A DNA stretch of 64,000 nucleotides, taken from Variovorax fucosicus (lineage in GTDB: Bacteria > Pseudomonadota > Gammaproteobacteria > Burkholderiales > Burkholderiaceae_C). The translations under genes and the position numbers were made by a program. The stretch is taken from contig NZ_JASZYU010000005.1 in assembly GCF_030316825.1 (NCBI RefSeq), positions 244,001-308,000 on the forward strand. Reading direction: 5' to 3'. The number at the start of each line of letters is the position of its first letter. Positions within the stretch are counted from its first letter, which is position 1. This document shows, piece after piece, positions 17,008 through 26,983 of the stretch. The notes under the pieces were generated by a model. It was not told the origin of the DNA, searched no databases, and saw nothing but the letters and a program-made list of their open reading frames with translations.

Positions 17008-19344
17008 GTGAGTTCGATCGCCGACAAGTTCAAGAAACTAATGCCCGCCCGCGATGACAGCGTGACGGTTCGTGCCGACAGTGCAGCTACGTTGGCCTTC
17101 GACAACGCCGAAACGCTGCAACCGCCCGAGGAGAAGACCGTGCTGCTACGTAAAGAACATACCGAAGAGCCGGCGCCCGTGGCCGAGCCGATGCTGGCCG
17201 CCAACGATGCGCCGGTCGACGTCCCGCTGACGCCCGAAATGGCCGAAGCCGCCCCTGCGGCCGAGCCGGACGTCGCGATGGCGGGTGCGGCGGCCGAGCC
17301 GCCGCGTTCCGGCTCCGTGCGCCAGCAGCGCATCCTGGCGGTCGTGCTGGGCGCGGTCGTGCTGCTCTTGTTGCTGATTGCAGGCTCGGCCATCTTGCGC
17401 GCCGAACGTCTGGCGCAACAGGTGGCGGCCACCGGCCAGTCGATGATGCAGTCGCAGCGGCTGGCCAAGTCGGTGTCGCAGGCGATGGTGGGCAGCGTGC
17501 CGGCCTTCGCGGAAGTGAAAGACAGCGCCGACGACTTGTCGCGGCGTGTGCAGGGCCTCGCCAGCGGCGACGAGTCGCTCAAGCTGGAACGCGTCGGCGG
17601 CCAGTACGACGAAGAACTCTCCAAGATCACGCCGATGGTGGCGCGCGCCGATGCGAGCGCCAAGGCCGTGCTGGGCCAGCAGCAGATCCTGACGCAGGTG
17701 GGCGCCGCGCTGCGCAGCATCAACCGCCAGTCGTCCGACCTGCTCGAAATGACTGAGACCGTGGCCTCGCTCAAGATGCAGCAGAGCGCGACCATTCCCG
17801 AAATTTCGGCCGCAGGCCAGCTCGTGATGCTGACCCAGCGCATCGGCAAGTCGGCCAACGAATTCCTGACGCTGGAAGGCGTGAGCCCCGACGCGGTGTT
17901 CCTGCTCGGCAAGGACTTGAACACGTTCCAGGAAGTCACGCGTGGCCTGCTCGACGGCAACGCCCAGCAGCGACTGCCCGGCACGCGCGACGCGCAAACG
18001 CGCCAGCAACTTGAAGCCATCCTCAAGACCTACGAACAGACCCGCACGCAAGCCGGCGCCATTCTGGGCAACCTGCAGGGCCTGGTCACTGCACGTGAAG
18101 CGCAAACGGTGATCCTGAACGACAGCGAAGCGCTGCGCACCTCGCTCGGCGACCTGCAGGACAAGCTGTCGGCCCGCACCGGTCTCGGCGCCAGTACGCT
18201 GGTGATGCTGCTGGTGCTCTCGCTGGCCGCACTGACGCTGGCGGGTGCCATTGGTTACGTGCAGGTGCGCGAAGGCCGCGAACGGGCTGCTGCAGCCGAG
18301 CGGGATCGGATCGCTGCCGAAGGCCAACGCGAAGACGTGAGCCGCATCAACAGCGCGAACCAGGCGGCCATCTTGCGCCTCATGAACGAACTGCAAACCG
18401 TGGCCGAAGGCGATTTGACGCAGGAAGCCACCGTGACCGAAGACATCACCGGCGCCATTGCCGACTCGGTGAACTACACGGTGGAAGAACTGCGACTGCT
18501 GGTGGGCAACGTGCAGAACACGGCGACCCGCGTTGCGCAAACCACGTCGCAGGTGGAAAACACCTCGACCGAGCTGCTGGCCGCATCGACCGAACAGCTG
18601 CGCGAAATTCGCGAAACCGGCCAATCGGTGCTGACCATGGCGGAGCGGATCAACGGCGTGTCCACGCAAGCGCAGGAATCGGCCACTGTGGCGCGCCAGT
18701 CGCTCGAAGCCGCGACATCGGGCCTGCACGCTGTGCAGAACGCCATCGGCGGTATGAACTCGATCCGCGACCAGATCCAGGAAACCTCCAAGCGCATCAA
18801 GCGCCTGGGCGAATCCTCGCAGGAGATCGGCGAAATCACCGAACTGATCTCGGACATTACCGAACAGACCAACGTGCTGGCCCTGAACGCCGCCATCCAG
18901 GCCGCATCCGCCGGTGAAGCCGGCCGAGGCTTCTCGGTGGTGGCGGAAGAAGTGCAGCGACTGGCGGAACGCTCCGCAGACGCAACGCGCCAGATCTCGG
19001 CGCTGGTGAAGGCGATTCAGACCGACACGCAGGATGCGGTGGGCGCCATGGAGCGTTCCACGCAGGGTGTGGTCGAAGGGGCCAAGCTGTCCGACAACGC
19101 CGGCACCGCACTGTCCGAGATCGACCGCGTGTCGCGCCGTCTGGCCGAACTGATCGAGCAGATTTCGCAGTCCGCATCGCGCGAGGCCAATTCGGCCAAC
19201 GTGGTGGCCGCCAACATCCAGCACATTTTTGCCGTGACGGAGCAAACCGGCGACGGTACGCGCGCCACCGCGCAACAGGTGCGCGAGCTCTCGCACATGG
19301 CGGAAGAGTTGCGCCAGTCGGTGTCCCGTTTCAAGATTGCCTGA
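17008..19344 (+). CDS. pilJ: Methyl-accepting chemotaxis-type receptor PilJ
   Basis: A 778-residue transducer that signals to ChpA through PilI. The start is GTG at 17008 with AAGGA at 16997-17001. Residues 1 to about 105 form an acidic, Ala/Pro/Glu-rich cytoplasmic stretch. The first membrane helix follows (ILAVVLGAVVLLLLLIAG, about 109-128), then two PilJ-type periplasmic sensor repeats (each with LVMLTQRIGK- or MQSQRLAKS-like motifs), a second helix (LVMLLVLSLAALTLAGAIG), a HAMP-like linker, and the signalling hairpin tip EQTNVLALNAAIQAASAGEAGRG in two parts. The N-terminal extension before the first membrane helix is longer than in Pseudomonas PilJ. Confidence 0.92.
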   Translation: MSSIADKFKKLMPARDDSVTVRADSAATLAFDNAETLQPPEEKTVLLRKEHTEEPAPVAEPMLAANDAPVDVPLTPEMAEAAPAAEPDVAMAGAAAEPPRSGSVRQQRILAVVLGAVVLLLLLIAGSAILRAERLAQQVAATGQSMMQSQRLAKSVSQAMVGSVPAFAEVKDSADDLSRRVQGLASGDESLKLERVGGQYDEELSKITPMVARADASAKAVLGQQQILTQVGAALRSINRQSSDLLEMTETVASLKMQQSATIPEISAAGQLVMLTQRIGKSANEFLTLEGVSPDAVFLLGKDLNTFQEVTRGLLDGNAQQRLPGTRDAQTRQQLEAILKTYEQTRTQAGAILGNLQGLVTAREAQTVILNDSEALRTSLGDLQDKLSARTGLGASTLVMLLVLSLAALTLAGAIGYVQVREGRERAAAAERDRIAAEGQREDVSRINSANQAAILRLMNELQTVAEGDLTQEATVTEDITGAIADSVNYTVEELRLLVGNVQNTATRVAQTTSQVENTSTELLAASTEQLREIRETGQSVLTMAERINGVSTQAQESATVARQSLEAATSGLHAVQNAIGGMNSIRDQIQETSKRIKRLGESSQEIGEITELISDITEQTNVLALNAAIQAASAGEAGRGFSVVAEEVQRLAERSADATRQISALVKAIQTDTQDAVGAMERSTQGVVEGAKLSDNAGTALSEIDRVSRRLAELIEQISQSASREANSANVVAANIQHIFAVTEQTGDGTRATAQQVRELSHMAEELRQSVSRFKIA

Positions 19345-22300
19345 CCCCCTGTCCCGAGCCCAGACCGTGCCGATCCTTCCCCCCGCCCCCGCTGCCCGCA
19401 ATGCGCCGGCTACCGAAGACCTGGGGCCATTGGCCTGGGTGCTCGAAGAGATTCAGAAGTCTGTCGACGCCACCAGCAAGTCGTTGCGGCGTTTTGCCCG
19501 CGAGTCCGCGACCACGCTGGACGTGGACATCGGGCCGTTGCGCGTCGCGCGCCAGCAGCTGCACCAGGCCGTCGGGGCGCTGCAGATGGTCGGCCAGACC
19601 GCACCCGCGCTCGTGCTCGGCGCGATGGAATTCGCCATTCAGGGCTTCGTGCAGGAGCCCGCGCGCTGCACCGAGGCTGCAGTGCAGAAAATGGATCGCG
19701 CCGGTTTTGCGGTTTCCGATTTCCTGAATGCGCTGCTGACCGGCAAGGCCATATCCCCGGTCGCGCTGTTTCCCCAGTACCGCGACGTGCTGGAACTGGT
19801 CGGCAACGAACGGGTGCACCCGGCCGACCTGTGGAACAAGCCGTGGCGCTGGGTCGAAATCGTGCTGCCCAACACCAAGCCCGCGTTGGTGTACGACCCG
19901 GCCGTGCGTTCGCGCATCGACCGCGAAGTGCTCAAGGTCGTCAAGACCGGCGACGACGAAGCTGCGCGCCGCCTGCAGGAAATCTGCATCGGCCTGGCGC
20001 GCGGTGCCTCGACCATGCGCGTCGGAAGTTTCTGGGCGGTGGCCGCGGCCTTCTTTGAAGCGCTGGGCCTCGGATTGGTGCCCGCCGACGTCTACGTCAA
20101 GCGTGCCGCATCGCGCATGCTGCTGCAGTACGCCACGCTTGCGCGCGGCGACAACACCGTGTCGGATCGGCTTGCACAGGATCTGTTGTTCTTCTGTGCC
20201 CAGGCCGTGCCCGGCTCGCGCGACCAAGCCAAGACGCTGCGCGCGGTGCGCGTGGCGTGGAGTCTTGCGGACGAGCGTCCGGTCGACTACACCAGCGAGC
20301 AGTTCGGCCGCTTCGATCCGGTGGTGCTGACCCAGGCGCGCAAGCGCATCGAGGCCGCCAAGGAAATGTGGTCGGCGCTCTCGGGCGGCGATCTCGGCCG
20401 CTTGCGTCAGGTGGTCGACACCTTTGCGCAACTCAGCGAATCGTTGCAGAAGCTGCATCCGCCGAGCCTGCCGATGGCGCAGGCGCTCACCAATGCGGTC
20501 GACGCGTCGCTCAGGTCCGGCCAGCCTCCGGCCACCGAACTCGCGATGGAAGTCGCCACCTCGGTGCTGTACCTCGAGGCCGCATTTGAAGATCTCGATC
20601 CGCAAGACCGTCAACTCACGGCGCGCACGGTTCAGTTGGCGGGCCGCATCGAACGGGCGCGCGAAGGCGGCCGTTCGGAGCCGCTCGAACCCTGGATGGA
20701 GGAGCTGTACCGCCGCGTGAGCGACCGTCAGACCATGGGAACCGTGGTCGGCGAGCTGCGCAGCCATCTCGGCGAACTCGAGAAGTCGCTCGACCAGTTC
20801 TTCCGTCGCCCGACCGAAAAGGGGTTGCTGCGCACCGTGCCGACCCAGCTGATGCAGATGCGCGGCGTGTTTTCGGTGCTCGGCCTCGACCAGGCCTCGC
20901 AAACCGTGCAGCGCATGCGCGACCACGTCGATCAGCTGTTGGCCGACACCGCGCCGGCCGACGAATCACGCGTCTTCGATTCGCTTGGCAACAATCTGGG
21001 TGCGCTCGGTTTCCTGATCGACATGCTCGGCTACCAGCCAGCGCTGGCCAAGCGCCTGTTCGTGTTCGACGAGGCTGCGGGTGAGCTCAAGCCGCTGATG
21101 GGCCGGCAAGGTGCCGACGCCGCAGTGCCGGTTGCCGCCGGTGCTGCCGCCGTGGCATCGGCCTCGACCACCGCGCCGGCCGGCGCCGACACCGTGCTCA
21201 GCGTCGAGGAGGTCGACGCCCAGATTGCCGCGCGTCTCGCCGCGCTCGCCGCGCCGCAGCGCAAGAAGGTGTCGCCCATCGAGGAGTTCAGCCGCGCTGC
21301 GGACGGCTGGAAGTCCAAGATCACCGGCCCCGCGCCGCTCGACGGCCTGCCCGACACCGAGGTCACCGAACTCGAAGAAGAAGACCTGCAGAACATCTTC
21401 CTCGACGAAGCGCGTGACGTGCTGCACGGTGGCCTGGCCGCCGTTGCGCTGCTGCGGCGCGACGGAACCGACATTGGCGCACTGACGGTGCTGCGCCGCG
21501 CCTTCCATACGCTCAAGGGCAGCTCGCGCATGGTCGGTCTCATGGACTTCGGCGAAGCGGCCTGGTCGTTCGAGCAGGTGCTCAATACCTGGCTGGCCGA
21601 CCAGCGGCCCGCCACGCCGGAACTGCTGCACGCCACCGACAACGCGATGCGCGACTTTGCGAACTGGGTCGAAGCCATCGCTGCGGGCGAGCCGCATGCC
21701 TGGCAGGTCGAGCCCTTCCGCAGGGTGGCCGAGGCGCTGCGCAATGGCGAACCGATGGCCGTCCCCGCGCCCGTGGCCAATGCGGGCACCCTCGCTGCCG
21801 CTGCGCGCCGCATCGCCGACGACGAGCCCTCGGCGCCGGCGGTTGCCGAGCCCGTTGCCGAGCCGCAAATGCCGCAGGCACCGCAACTGCTGGATCTGCC
21901 GGATTTGCCGAACCTGGATTTTCCGTCCACCGCCTTCGAGCCGCCATCGTTCGATGCGCCGGCGCCGTCTGCACAGCCGTCAGCGCGCCGGGAAGAAGAC
22001 CACGGGGACTTCGACGAACCTTTTGCGTCCACCGATTTCCTCGATTTCGAGGAGCCGCCCGTGTTGCGCGAGGCAGAAGCCGAGCCGCTGGTCGGCGCCG
22101 AGAGCATCGACTTTCTCCTGGACACGCACCCCGCGTTGGAAGCATCCGCGCCGGCGTTCGACGGTGAAATGCCTGCCCCGCTGCTCAAGGAAGCTGCCGA
22201 GCCCGAATCGTTGACGCAAGAACCGGTTGCCGAGGCACCAGTGCCGGTTGCGGCGGAAGCCGAGCCTGCGCCGGAAACCGAGCCCGAGCCCGAGCCCGAG

Positions 22301-25300
22301 TTGGCGGTTGCTGCCACCGAAGCAGGGACCGAGTCCTCGGCCGTTCCAGGTGCCGACGACCAGATCAAGGTGATCGGCCCGCTGCGCATCGGCATTGCGC
22401 TCTACAACGTCTATCTGAACGAGGCGGACGAATGGTCGCGCCAACTCGCGACCGAGGTCGGCGAATGGGCGCTCGAATCGCATCTGCCCATGCCCGATTC
22501 AACCGTCGGGTTGGCCCACTCGCTCGCCGGCAGTTCGGCCACGGTCGGGTTCCAGAGCATGTCGGGCATGGCGCGCCTGCTCGAAGCCGCGCTGCAGCAT
22601 CTGCACATGCAAGGCAGTGGCACGCCCGAGCAGGGCGCGGTGCTGGTCGCTGCAACCGACGAGTTGCGCCGGCTGTTGCACCAGTTTGCGGCCGGTTTCC
22701 TGAAAGAGCCCGCACCCGAAACGCTGGAGGCGCTGCGCGATGTGGCTGCGGCACCGATGCCCGCCGAAGCGCGTGAGCCGTCGGTCGCCGACGCCGTTGT
22801 CGAACAAGTCGAACAAGTCGAACAGGTCGAAGCGGTCGAAGTAGCCGAACCAGTCGAAGCTGCCGCACCAGTCGAAGTTGCTGAAGTTGCCGAGCCCGTT
22901 GCAGTTGCGGTGCCCGTCGAGTCTCAGCCGAAGGCCGAAGTGCCTCACCTCGCCGAAGTCCGCGATGTGGTGTCGATGCCTGCCATCGCCACCGAGCCCG
23001 CGGTCTACGACGACAGCGAGGACGAGATCGACCTGGCCGACGCGGTCGATGCCGACCTGTTCCCGATCTTCGAGGAAGAGGCGGCCGAACTGCTGCCGCA
23101 ACTCGGCACCGCGCTGCGCGAATGGCAGGAAAACCCGCAAAGTTCCGCGCCGCGCGCGTCCACGCTGCGCACGCTGCACACGCTCAAGGGCAGCGCCCGT
23201 CTGGCCGGCGCCATGCGGCTCGGCGAGCGTGCGCACCGCATGGAATCCGAGATCGAATTGCTGGGTTCGGAGGGCGTCGAGCGCGCCTCGATCGAACAGC
23301 TGCTGGCGCGCTTCGACGTGCTGCAAGCCACCTTCGATGGCCTGCGTGCCGCCGACGATGCGACCCAGGCCGAGATCGCACAGCGTGCAGTCGAAGCAGC
23401 TGCCATGGCCAAACGCAAGGCGGCCGAAACGCCTGCGCCTGCGGTTGTCGCCCTGGTCAGCACCGAGCCGGCCAACGAGCCGATCCATGCGACCGCGGCC
23501 GACCTTGCCGCGCGAGCCGACAAGCCCGCGCTGCCGACGCCCACCGTGCTCGCGCCCCTGCGCCAGTCATCGAGCCATGCGGTGCGCATCCGCACCCACT
23601 TGCTCGACCGTCTGGTGGCCCAGGCCGGCGAAGTCATCATCACGCGCTCGCGGCTCGAAGCCGAGATCGGCCAGCTGCGCAGTTCGCTGTCGGATCTGAC
23701 CGGCAACCTCGACCGTCTGCGCCAGCAACTGCGCGACATCGAAGTGCAGGCCGAAAGCCAGATGCAGTCGCGGCTGGCCCAGGCCAAGGATTCGCAGCAG
23801 GGCTTCGACCCGCTCGAGTTCGACCGCTTCACCCGCGTGCAGGAACTCACCCGCATGATGGCCGAGTCGGTCAACGACGTGGCGACCGTGCAACGCACGC
23901 TGCAACGTACGGTGCAGGCCACGGAAGACGATCTCAGCGCACAGGCGCGCCAGACCCGCGAACTCCAGCGCGGCCTGCTACGCACGCGCATGGTCGAGTT
24001 CGAGGATTTGTCCGACCGCCTCTATCGCGTGGTGCGGCAAGCCTCGAAGGACACCGGCAAACAGGTGCGCCTCGACATCACCGGCGGCCGGATCGAAATG
24101 GACCGCGGCGTACTGGATCGCATGACGCCTGCGTTCGAGCATCTGCTGCGCAACTGCGTTGCGCACGGCATCGAATCGGCGGCCCTGCGCGAGAAGGCCG
24201 GCAAGGATCCGAGCGGCCTCATCAACATCGAGCTGCACCACGAAGGCAACGACGTGTCGGTGAGCTTCCGCGACGACGGCGGCGGACTCGACTACCCACG
24301 CATCACCGAACGCGCGGTGGCCCTCGGCCTGATCGCGCCGGGCCGGCAGCCCACGCCTGCGGAAGCGGCCGAGTTCATCTTCCAGCCCGGCTTCTCGACC
24401 GCGACCCAGGTTTCCGAACTGGCCGGGCGCGGCATCGGCATGGACGTGGTGCGCTCCGAGGTGGCCGCGCTCGGCGGCCGCATCGAAACCCATTCGTCGG
24501 CGGTAGAGGGCACCACCTTCAAGCTGGTGCTGCCGCTGACCACCGCCGTGACGCACGTGGTGATGCTGCGCGCAGGGAACGTCTCGATCGGCGTGCCGTC
24601 GAGTCTGGTCGAGCTGGTGCAGCGCACCGGCGCATCGGATCTCGAGTCGGCCTACCTCAACCAGAGCTTTCCGTTCGGCGGCGAGCAGGTGCCGTTCTTC
24701 TGGGCCGGTGCCTTGCTGCAGGCGAGTACGCGCAGCGAGCGCAGTACCAGCAAGACCAACGTGGTGGTGGTCGTGCGCAGCGCGGCCCAACGCGTGGCGC
24801 TGCACGTGGACGAAGTGCTTGGCAACCAGGAAGTGGTGGTCAAGAACCTCGGCCCGCAACTCTCACGGCTGCCCGGCATGGCCGGCATCTCGGTGCTGGC
24901 GTCCGGCGCGGTTGCGCTGATCTACAACCCGGTGGCGTTGGCCGCGGTGCATGGCGATCAGGCGCGCAGCCTGCAGGGCACGGCCGCCCCCGGCGCGGCG
25001 CCGCGTGCGGATGCCCAGGTCAACCTGCCCGTGGAGGTCGAATCGCAAACGCCGCCGGTGGTACCACTGGTGCTCGTGGTGGACGACTCGATCACGGTGC
25101 GGCGCGTGACGCAGCGTCTGCTGCAGCGCGAAGGCTACCGTGTGTCGCTCGCGGCCGACGGCCTGCAGGCGCTCGAACGCCTGCAGCAGGAGCGTCCGGC
25201 GGTGGTGTTGTCCGACATCGAAATGCCGCGCATGGATGGCTTCGACCTGGCACGGAACATCCGCGCCGATGCATCGCTGGCCGGCCTGCCGATCATCATG

Positions 25301-25450
25301 ATCACCTCGCGCATCGCCGAGAAGCACCGCGAGCATGCCAAGCAGCTGGGCGTGAACCACTACCTCGGCAAGCCCTATTCGGAAGAGGAACTGCTGCGGC
25401 TGGTGCGCAGCTTCACCGAAGAGACGGCGGCGTTCGCTGCGGCGGCCTGA
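19337..25450 (+). CDS. chpA: Pil-Chp hybrid histidine kinase ChpA/PilL
   Basis: A 2,037-residue CheA-type kinase. Three histidine phosphotransfer sites are plain: H724 in FHTLKGSSRMVG, H1061 in AHSLAGSSATVG and H1281 in LHTLKGSARLAG. Earlier N-terminal segments resemble degenerate Hpt domains. A Pro/Ala/Glu-rich linker lies between the first and second site. The kinase core has the N box (LLRNCVAHGIE, near 1603), G boxes (DDGGGLDY near 1645, GRGIGMDVV near 1697), a CheW-like domain, and a C-terminal receiver with phosphoacceptor D1960 in VLSDIEMPRMDGF. The start is uncertain: TTG 19337, overlapping pilJ by eight bases, or GTG 19367. No pilK or chpB methylation genes follow; the next gene is convergent. 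Confidence 0.93.
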   Translation: MPDPLSRAQTVPILPPAPAARNAPATEDLGPLAWVLEEIQKSVDATSKSLRRFARESATTLDVDIGPLRVARQQLHQAVGALQMVGQTAPALVLGAMEFAIQGFVQEPARCTEAAVQKMDRAGFAVSDFLNALLTGKAISPVALFPQYRDVLELVGNERVHPADLWNKPWRWVEIVLPNTKPALVYDPAVRSRIDREVLKVVKTGDDEAARRLQEICIGLARGASTMRVGSFWAVAAAFFEALGLGLVPADVYVKRAASRMLLQYATLARGDNTVSDRLAQDLLFFCAQAVPGSRDQAKTLRAVRVAWSLADERPVDYTSEQFGRFDPVVLTQARKRIEAAKEMWSALSGGDLGRLRQVVDTFAQLSESLQKLHPPSLPMAQALTNAVDASLRSGQPPATELAMEVATSVLYLEAAFEDLDPQDRQLTARTVQLAGRIERAREGGRSEPLEPWMEELYRRVSDRQTMGTVVGELRSHLGELEKSLDQFFRRPTEKGLLRTVPTQLMQMRGVFSVLGLDQASQTVQRMRDHVDQLLADTAPADESRVFDSLGNNLGALGFLIDMLGYQPALAKRLFVFDEAAGELKPLMGRQGADAAVPVAAGAAAVASASTTAPAGADTVLSVEEVDAQIAARLAALAAPQRKKVSPIEEFSRAADGWKSKITGPAPLDGLPDTEVTELEEEDLQNIFLDEARDVLHGGLAAVALLRRDGTDIGALTVLRRAFHTLKGSSRMVGLMDFGEAAWSFEQVLNTWLADQRPATPELLHATDNAMRDFANWVEAIAAGEPHAWQVEPFRRVAEALRNGEPMAVPAPVANAGTLAAAARRIADDEPSAPAVAEPVAEPQMPQAPQLLDLPDLPNLDFPSTAFEPPSFDAPAPSAQPSARREEDHGDFDEPFASTDFLDFEEPPVLREAEAEPLVGAESIDFLLDTHPALEASAPAFDGEMPAPLLKEAAEPESLTQEPVAEAPVPVAAEAEPAPETEPEPEPELAVAATEAGTESSAVPGADDQIKVIGPLRIGIALYNVYLNEADEWSRQLATEVGEWALESHLPMPDSTVGLAHSLAGSSATVGFQSMSGMARLLEAALQHLHMQGSGTPEQGAVLVAATDELRRLLHQFAAGFLKEPAPETLEALRDVAAAPMPAEAREPSVADAVVEQVEQVEQVEAVEVAEPVEAAAPVEVAEVAEPVAVAVPVESQPKAEVPHLAEVRDVVSMPAIATEPAVYDDSEDEIDLADAVDADLFPIFEEEAAELLPQLGTALREWQENPQSSAPRASTLRTLHTLKGSARLAGAMRLGERAHRMESEIELLGSEGVERASIEQLLARFDVLQATFDGLRAADDATQAEIAQRAVEAAAMAKRKAAETPAPAVVALVSTEPANEPIHATAADLAARADKPALPTPTVLAPLRQSSSHAVRIRTHLLDRLVAQAGEVIITRSRLEAEIGQLRSSLSDLTGNLDRLRQQLRDIEVQAESQMQSRLAQAKDSQQGFDPLEFDRFTRVQELTRMMAESVNDVATVQRTLQRTVQATEDDLSAQARQTRELQRGLLRTRMVEFEDLSDRLYRVVRQASKDTGKQVRLDITGGRIEMDRGVLDRMTPAFEHLLRNCVAHGIESAALREKAGKDPSGLINIELHHEGNDVSVSFRDDGGGLDYPRITERAVALGLIAPGRQPTPAEAAEFIFQPGFSTATQVSELAGRGIGMDVVRSEVAALGGRIETHSSAVEGTTFKLVLPLTTAVTHVVMLRAGNVSIGVPSSLVELVQRTGASDLESAYLNQSFPFGGEQVPFFWAGALLQASTRSERSTSKTNVVVVVRSAAQRVALHVDEVLGNQEVVVKNLGPQLSRLPGMAGISVLASGAVALIYNPVALAAVHGDQARSLQGTAAPGAAPRADAQVNLPVEVESQTPPVVPLVLVVDDSITVRRVTQRLLQREGYRVSLAADGLQALERLQQERPAVVLSDIEMPRMDGFDLARNIRADASLAGLPIIMITSRIAEKHREHAKQLGVNHYLGKPYSEEELLRLVRSFTEETAAFAAAA

Positions 25451-25483
25451 TCTGCAGCGCCCGGAAGCGGGAGCGGGCAGCTG

Positions 25484-26983
25484 CTATTTTGGCGGCGCGC
25501 CCGTTGCCGTGTTGCGCACCACCCCATAGCGCAGCAAGGTGCGCTCGCGCGCCTCGGCGTGGTCGACCACCGGCTTGGGATAGTTCTCGCCGAGCGTGAC
25601 GCCGGCCGCCTGCAGCTCGAGCGGGCGTGCCGTCCAGGGCGCATGGATCTCGGCGTTCGAGAGCCCGGCGAGTTGCGGCAAATAGCGCCGGATGAACTTG
25701 CCCTCGGGGTCGAAGCGCTCGCTCTGCGTCACCGGGTTGAAGATGCGGAAGTAGGGCTGCGCATCGCAACCGCTGGAACTCGCCCATTGCCAGCCGCCGT
25801 TGTTCGACGAGAGCTCGAAGTCGTTCAGGTGTTCGGCAAAGTACGCTTCGCCACGGCGCCAGTCCAGCCCCAGATCCTTGCAGAGAAAGCTGGCCACCAC
25901 CATGCGCAGGCGGTTGTGCATGTACCCGCTCTGCTGGATCTGCAGCATGGCCGCGTCGACCAGCGGGTAGCCGGTTCGGCCCTGGCACCAGGCGTCGAAC
26001 AGCGCATCGGCATGCTTGCCGTGGTGCCAGACGATCTTGTCGTACGCGGGCCGGAAGCTCTTGCCCGCTGCCACCTGCGGGTGGTGCGCCAGCACCTGAA
26101 AGTAGAAATCGCGCCAGATCAGCTCGCCCAGCCAGGTCGCGGCGCCGCTGTCGGCCTGGAGCGAGAGCTGGTGCGCCACGCCGGCCATCTGCCGGATCGA
26201 CACGGTGCCAAAGCGCAGGTGCACACCCAGGTAGCTCGGGCCGCGCACCGCGGGGTAGTCGCGCGCGGCCTGGTAGCGGTCGATGCGCTGGAAGAAGTCG
26301 TCGAACAGTGCTGCGCCGCCCTGCGCTCCCGTCGGGATATCGAGCTGGGCCAGGTTGCTGGGTGCGAAACCGATGTCCTGAAGCGTCGGCACCGGCATGC
26401 GCAGCGCGTCGGGCGGTGCCACCAGCGCATCGGCATAACCGCGCGAGGGGTAGGGCTTGAGGTAGAACGCGTCCACCGTGGCGAGCCAGGCGCGCTTGTA
26501 GGGCGTGAAGACGGTGTAGGGCTGGCCGGTTTTGGTGAGCAACTCGTCGCGCTCGAAGATCGCCTGGTCCTTGTAGGTGTGGAAAGCCACGCCGGCGTTG
26601 GCCAGCGCGCCCAGCACCTGGGCATCGCGCGCCAGGGCGGCCGGCTCGTCGTCGCGGTTCGCGAACACCGCCTGCACGTCGAGCGAACGGGCCAGCTGTG
26701 CGATCTCTTCCTCGGCCACCGCATGCCGCACGATCAGCCCGCCGCCGAGCCGGCGCAGCTCGGCGTCGAGCTCGACCAGCGATTCGCGGATGAACTCCAC
26801 GCGCCGGTCGACCCTCGGCAGGGGGTCGAGGATCGCGCGGTCGAACACGAACACGCACACCACCTGGCGGCAGGCACGCAGCGCGTGATAGAGCGCCGCG
26901 TTGTCATCGATCCGCAGGTCGCGGCGAAACCACATCAGCCCCTTGGGATAGATCTTGTCGACGGCAAGTAAAATCGGCGGCAT
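25484..26983 (-). CDS. phrB: Deoxyribodipyrimidine photolyase
   Basis: A 499-residue class I CPD photolyase/cryptochrome-family protein that repairs UV dimers using blue light. The N-terminal antenna domain starts KGLMWFRRDLRIDDNAAL. The FAD domain holds GELIWRDFYFQVL, TGYPLVDAAMLQIQQSGYMHNRLRM and NNGGWQWASSSGCDAQPYFRIFNP, with the tryptophans of the electron-transfer chain in the expected motifs. The first ATG (26983) abuts the algH start on the other strand; an internal ATG at 26935 would remove 16 residues ahead of the conserved core. It converges with chpA. Confidence 0.93.
   Translation of the reverse strand: MPPILLAVDKIYPKGLMWFRRDLRIDDNAALYHALRACRQVVCVFVFDRAILDPLPRVDRRVEFIRESLVELDAELRRLGGGLIVRHAVAEEEIAQLARSLDVQAVFANRDDEPAALARDAQVLGALANAGVAFHTYKDQAIFERDELLTKTGQPYTVFTPYKRAWLATVDAFYLKPYPSRGYADALVAPPDALRMPVPTLQDIGFAPSNLAQLDIPTGAQGGAALFDDFFQRIDRYQAARDYPAVRGPSYLGVHLRFGTVSIRQMAGVAHQLSLQADSGAATWLGELIWRDFYFQVLAHHPQVAAGKSFRPAYDKIVWHHGKHADALFDAWCQGRTGYPLVDAAMLQIQQSGYMHNRLRMVVASFLCKDLGLDWRRGEAYFAEHLNDFELSSNNGGWQWASSSGCDAQPYFRIFNPVTQSERFDPEGKFIRRYLPQLAGLSNAEIHAPWTARPLELQAAGVTLGENYPKPVVDHAEARERTLLRYGVVRNTATGAPPK

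Noticed and set aside
17146..19401. A 751-codon minus-strand open frame opposite pilJ
   Set aside because: Antisense shadow of pilJ; the product is Arg/His/Gly-rich and lacks family signatures.
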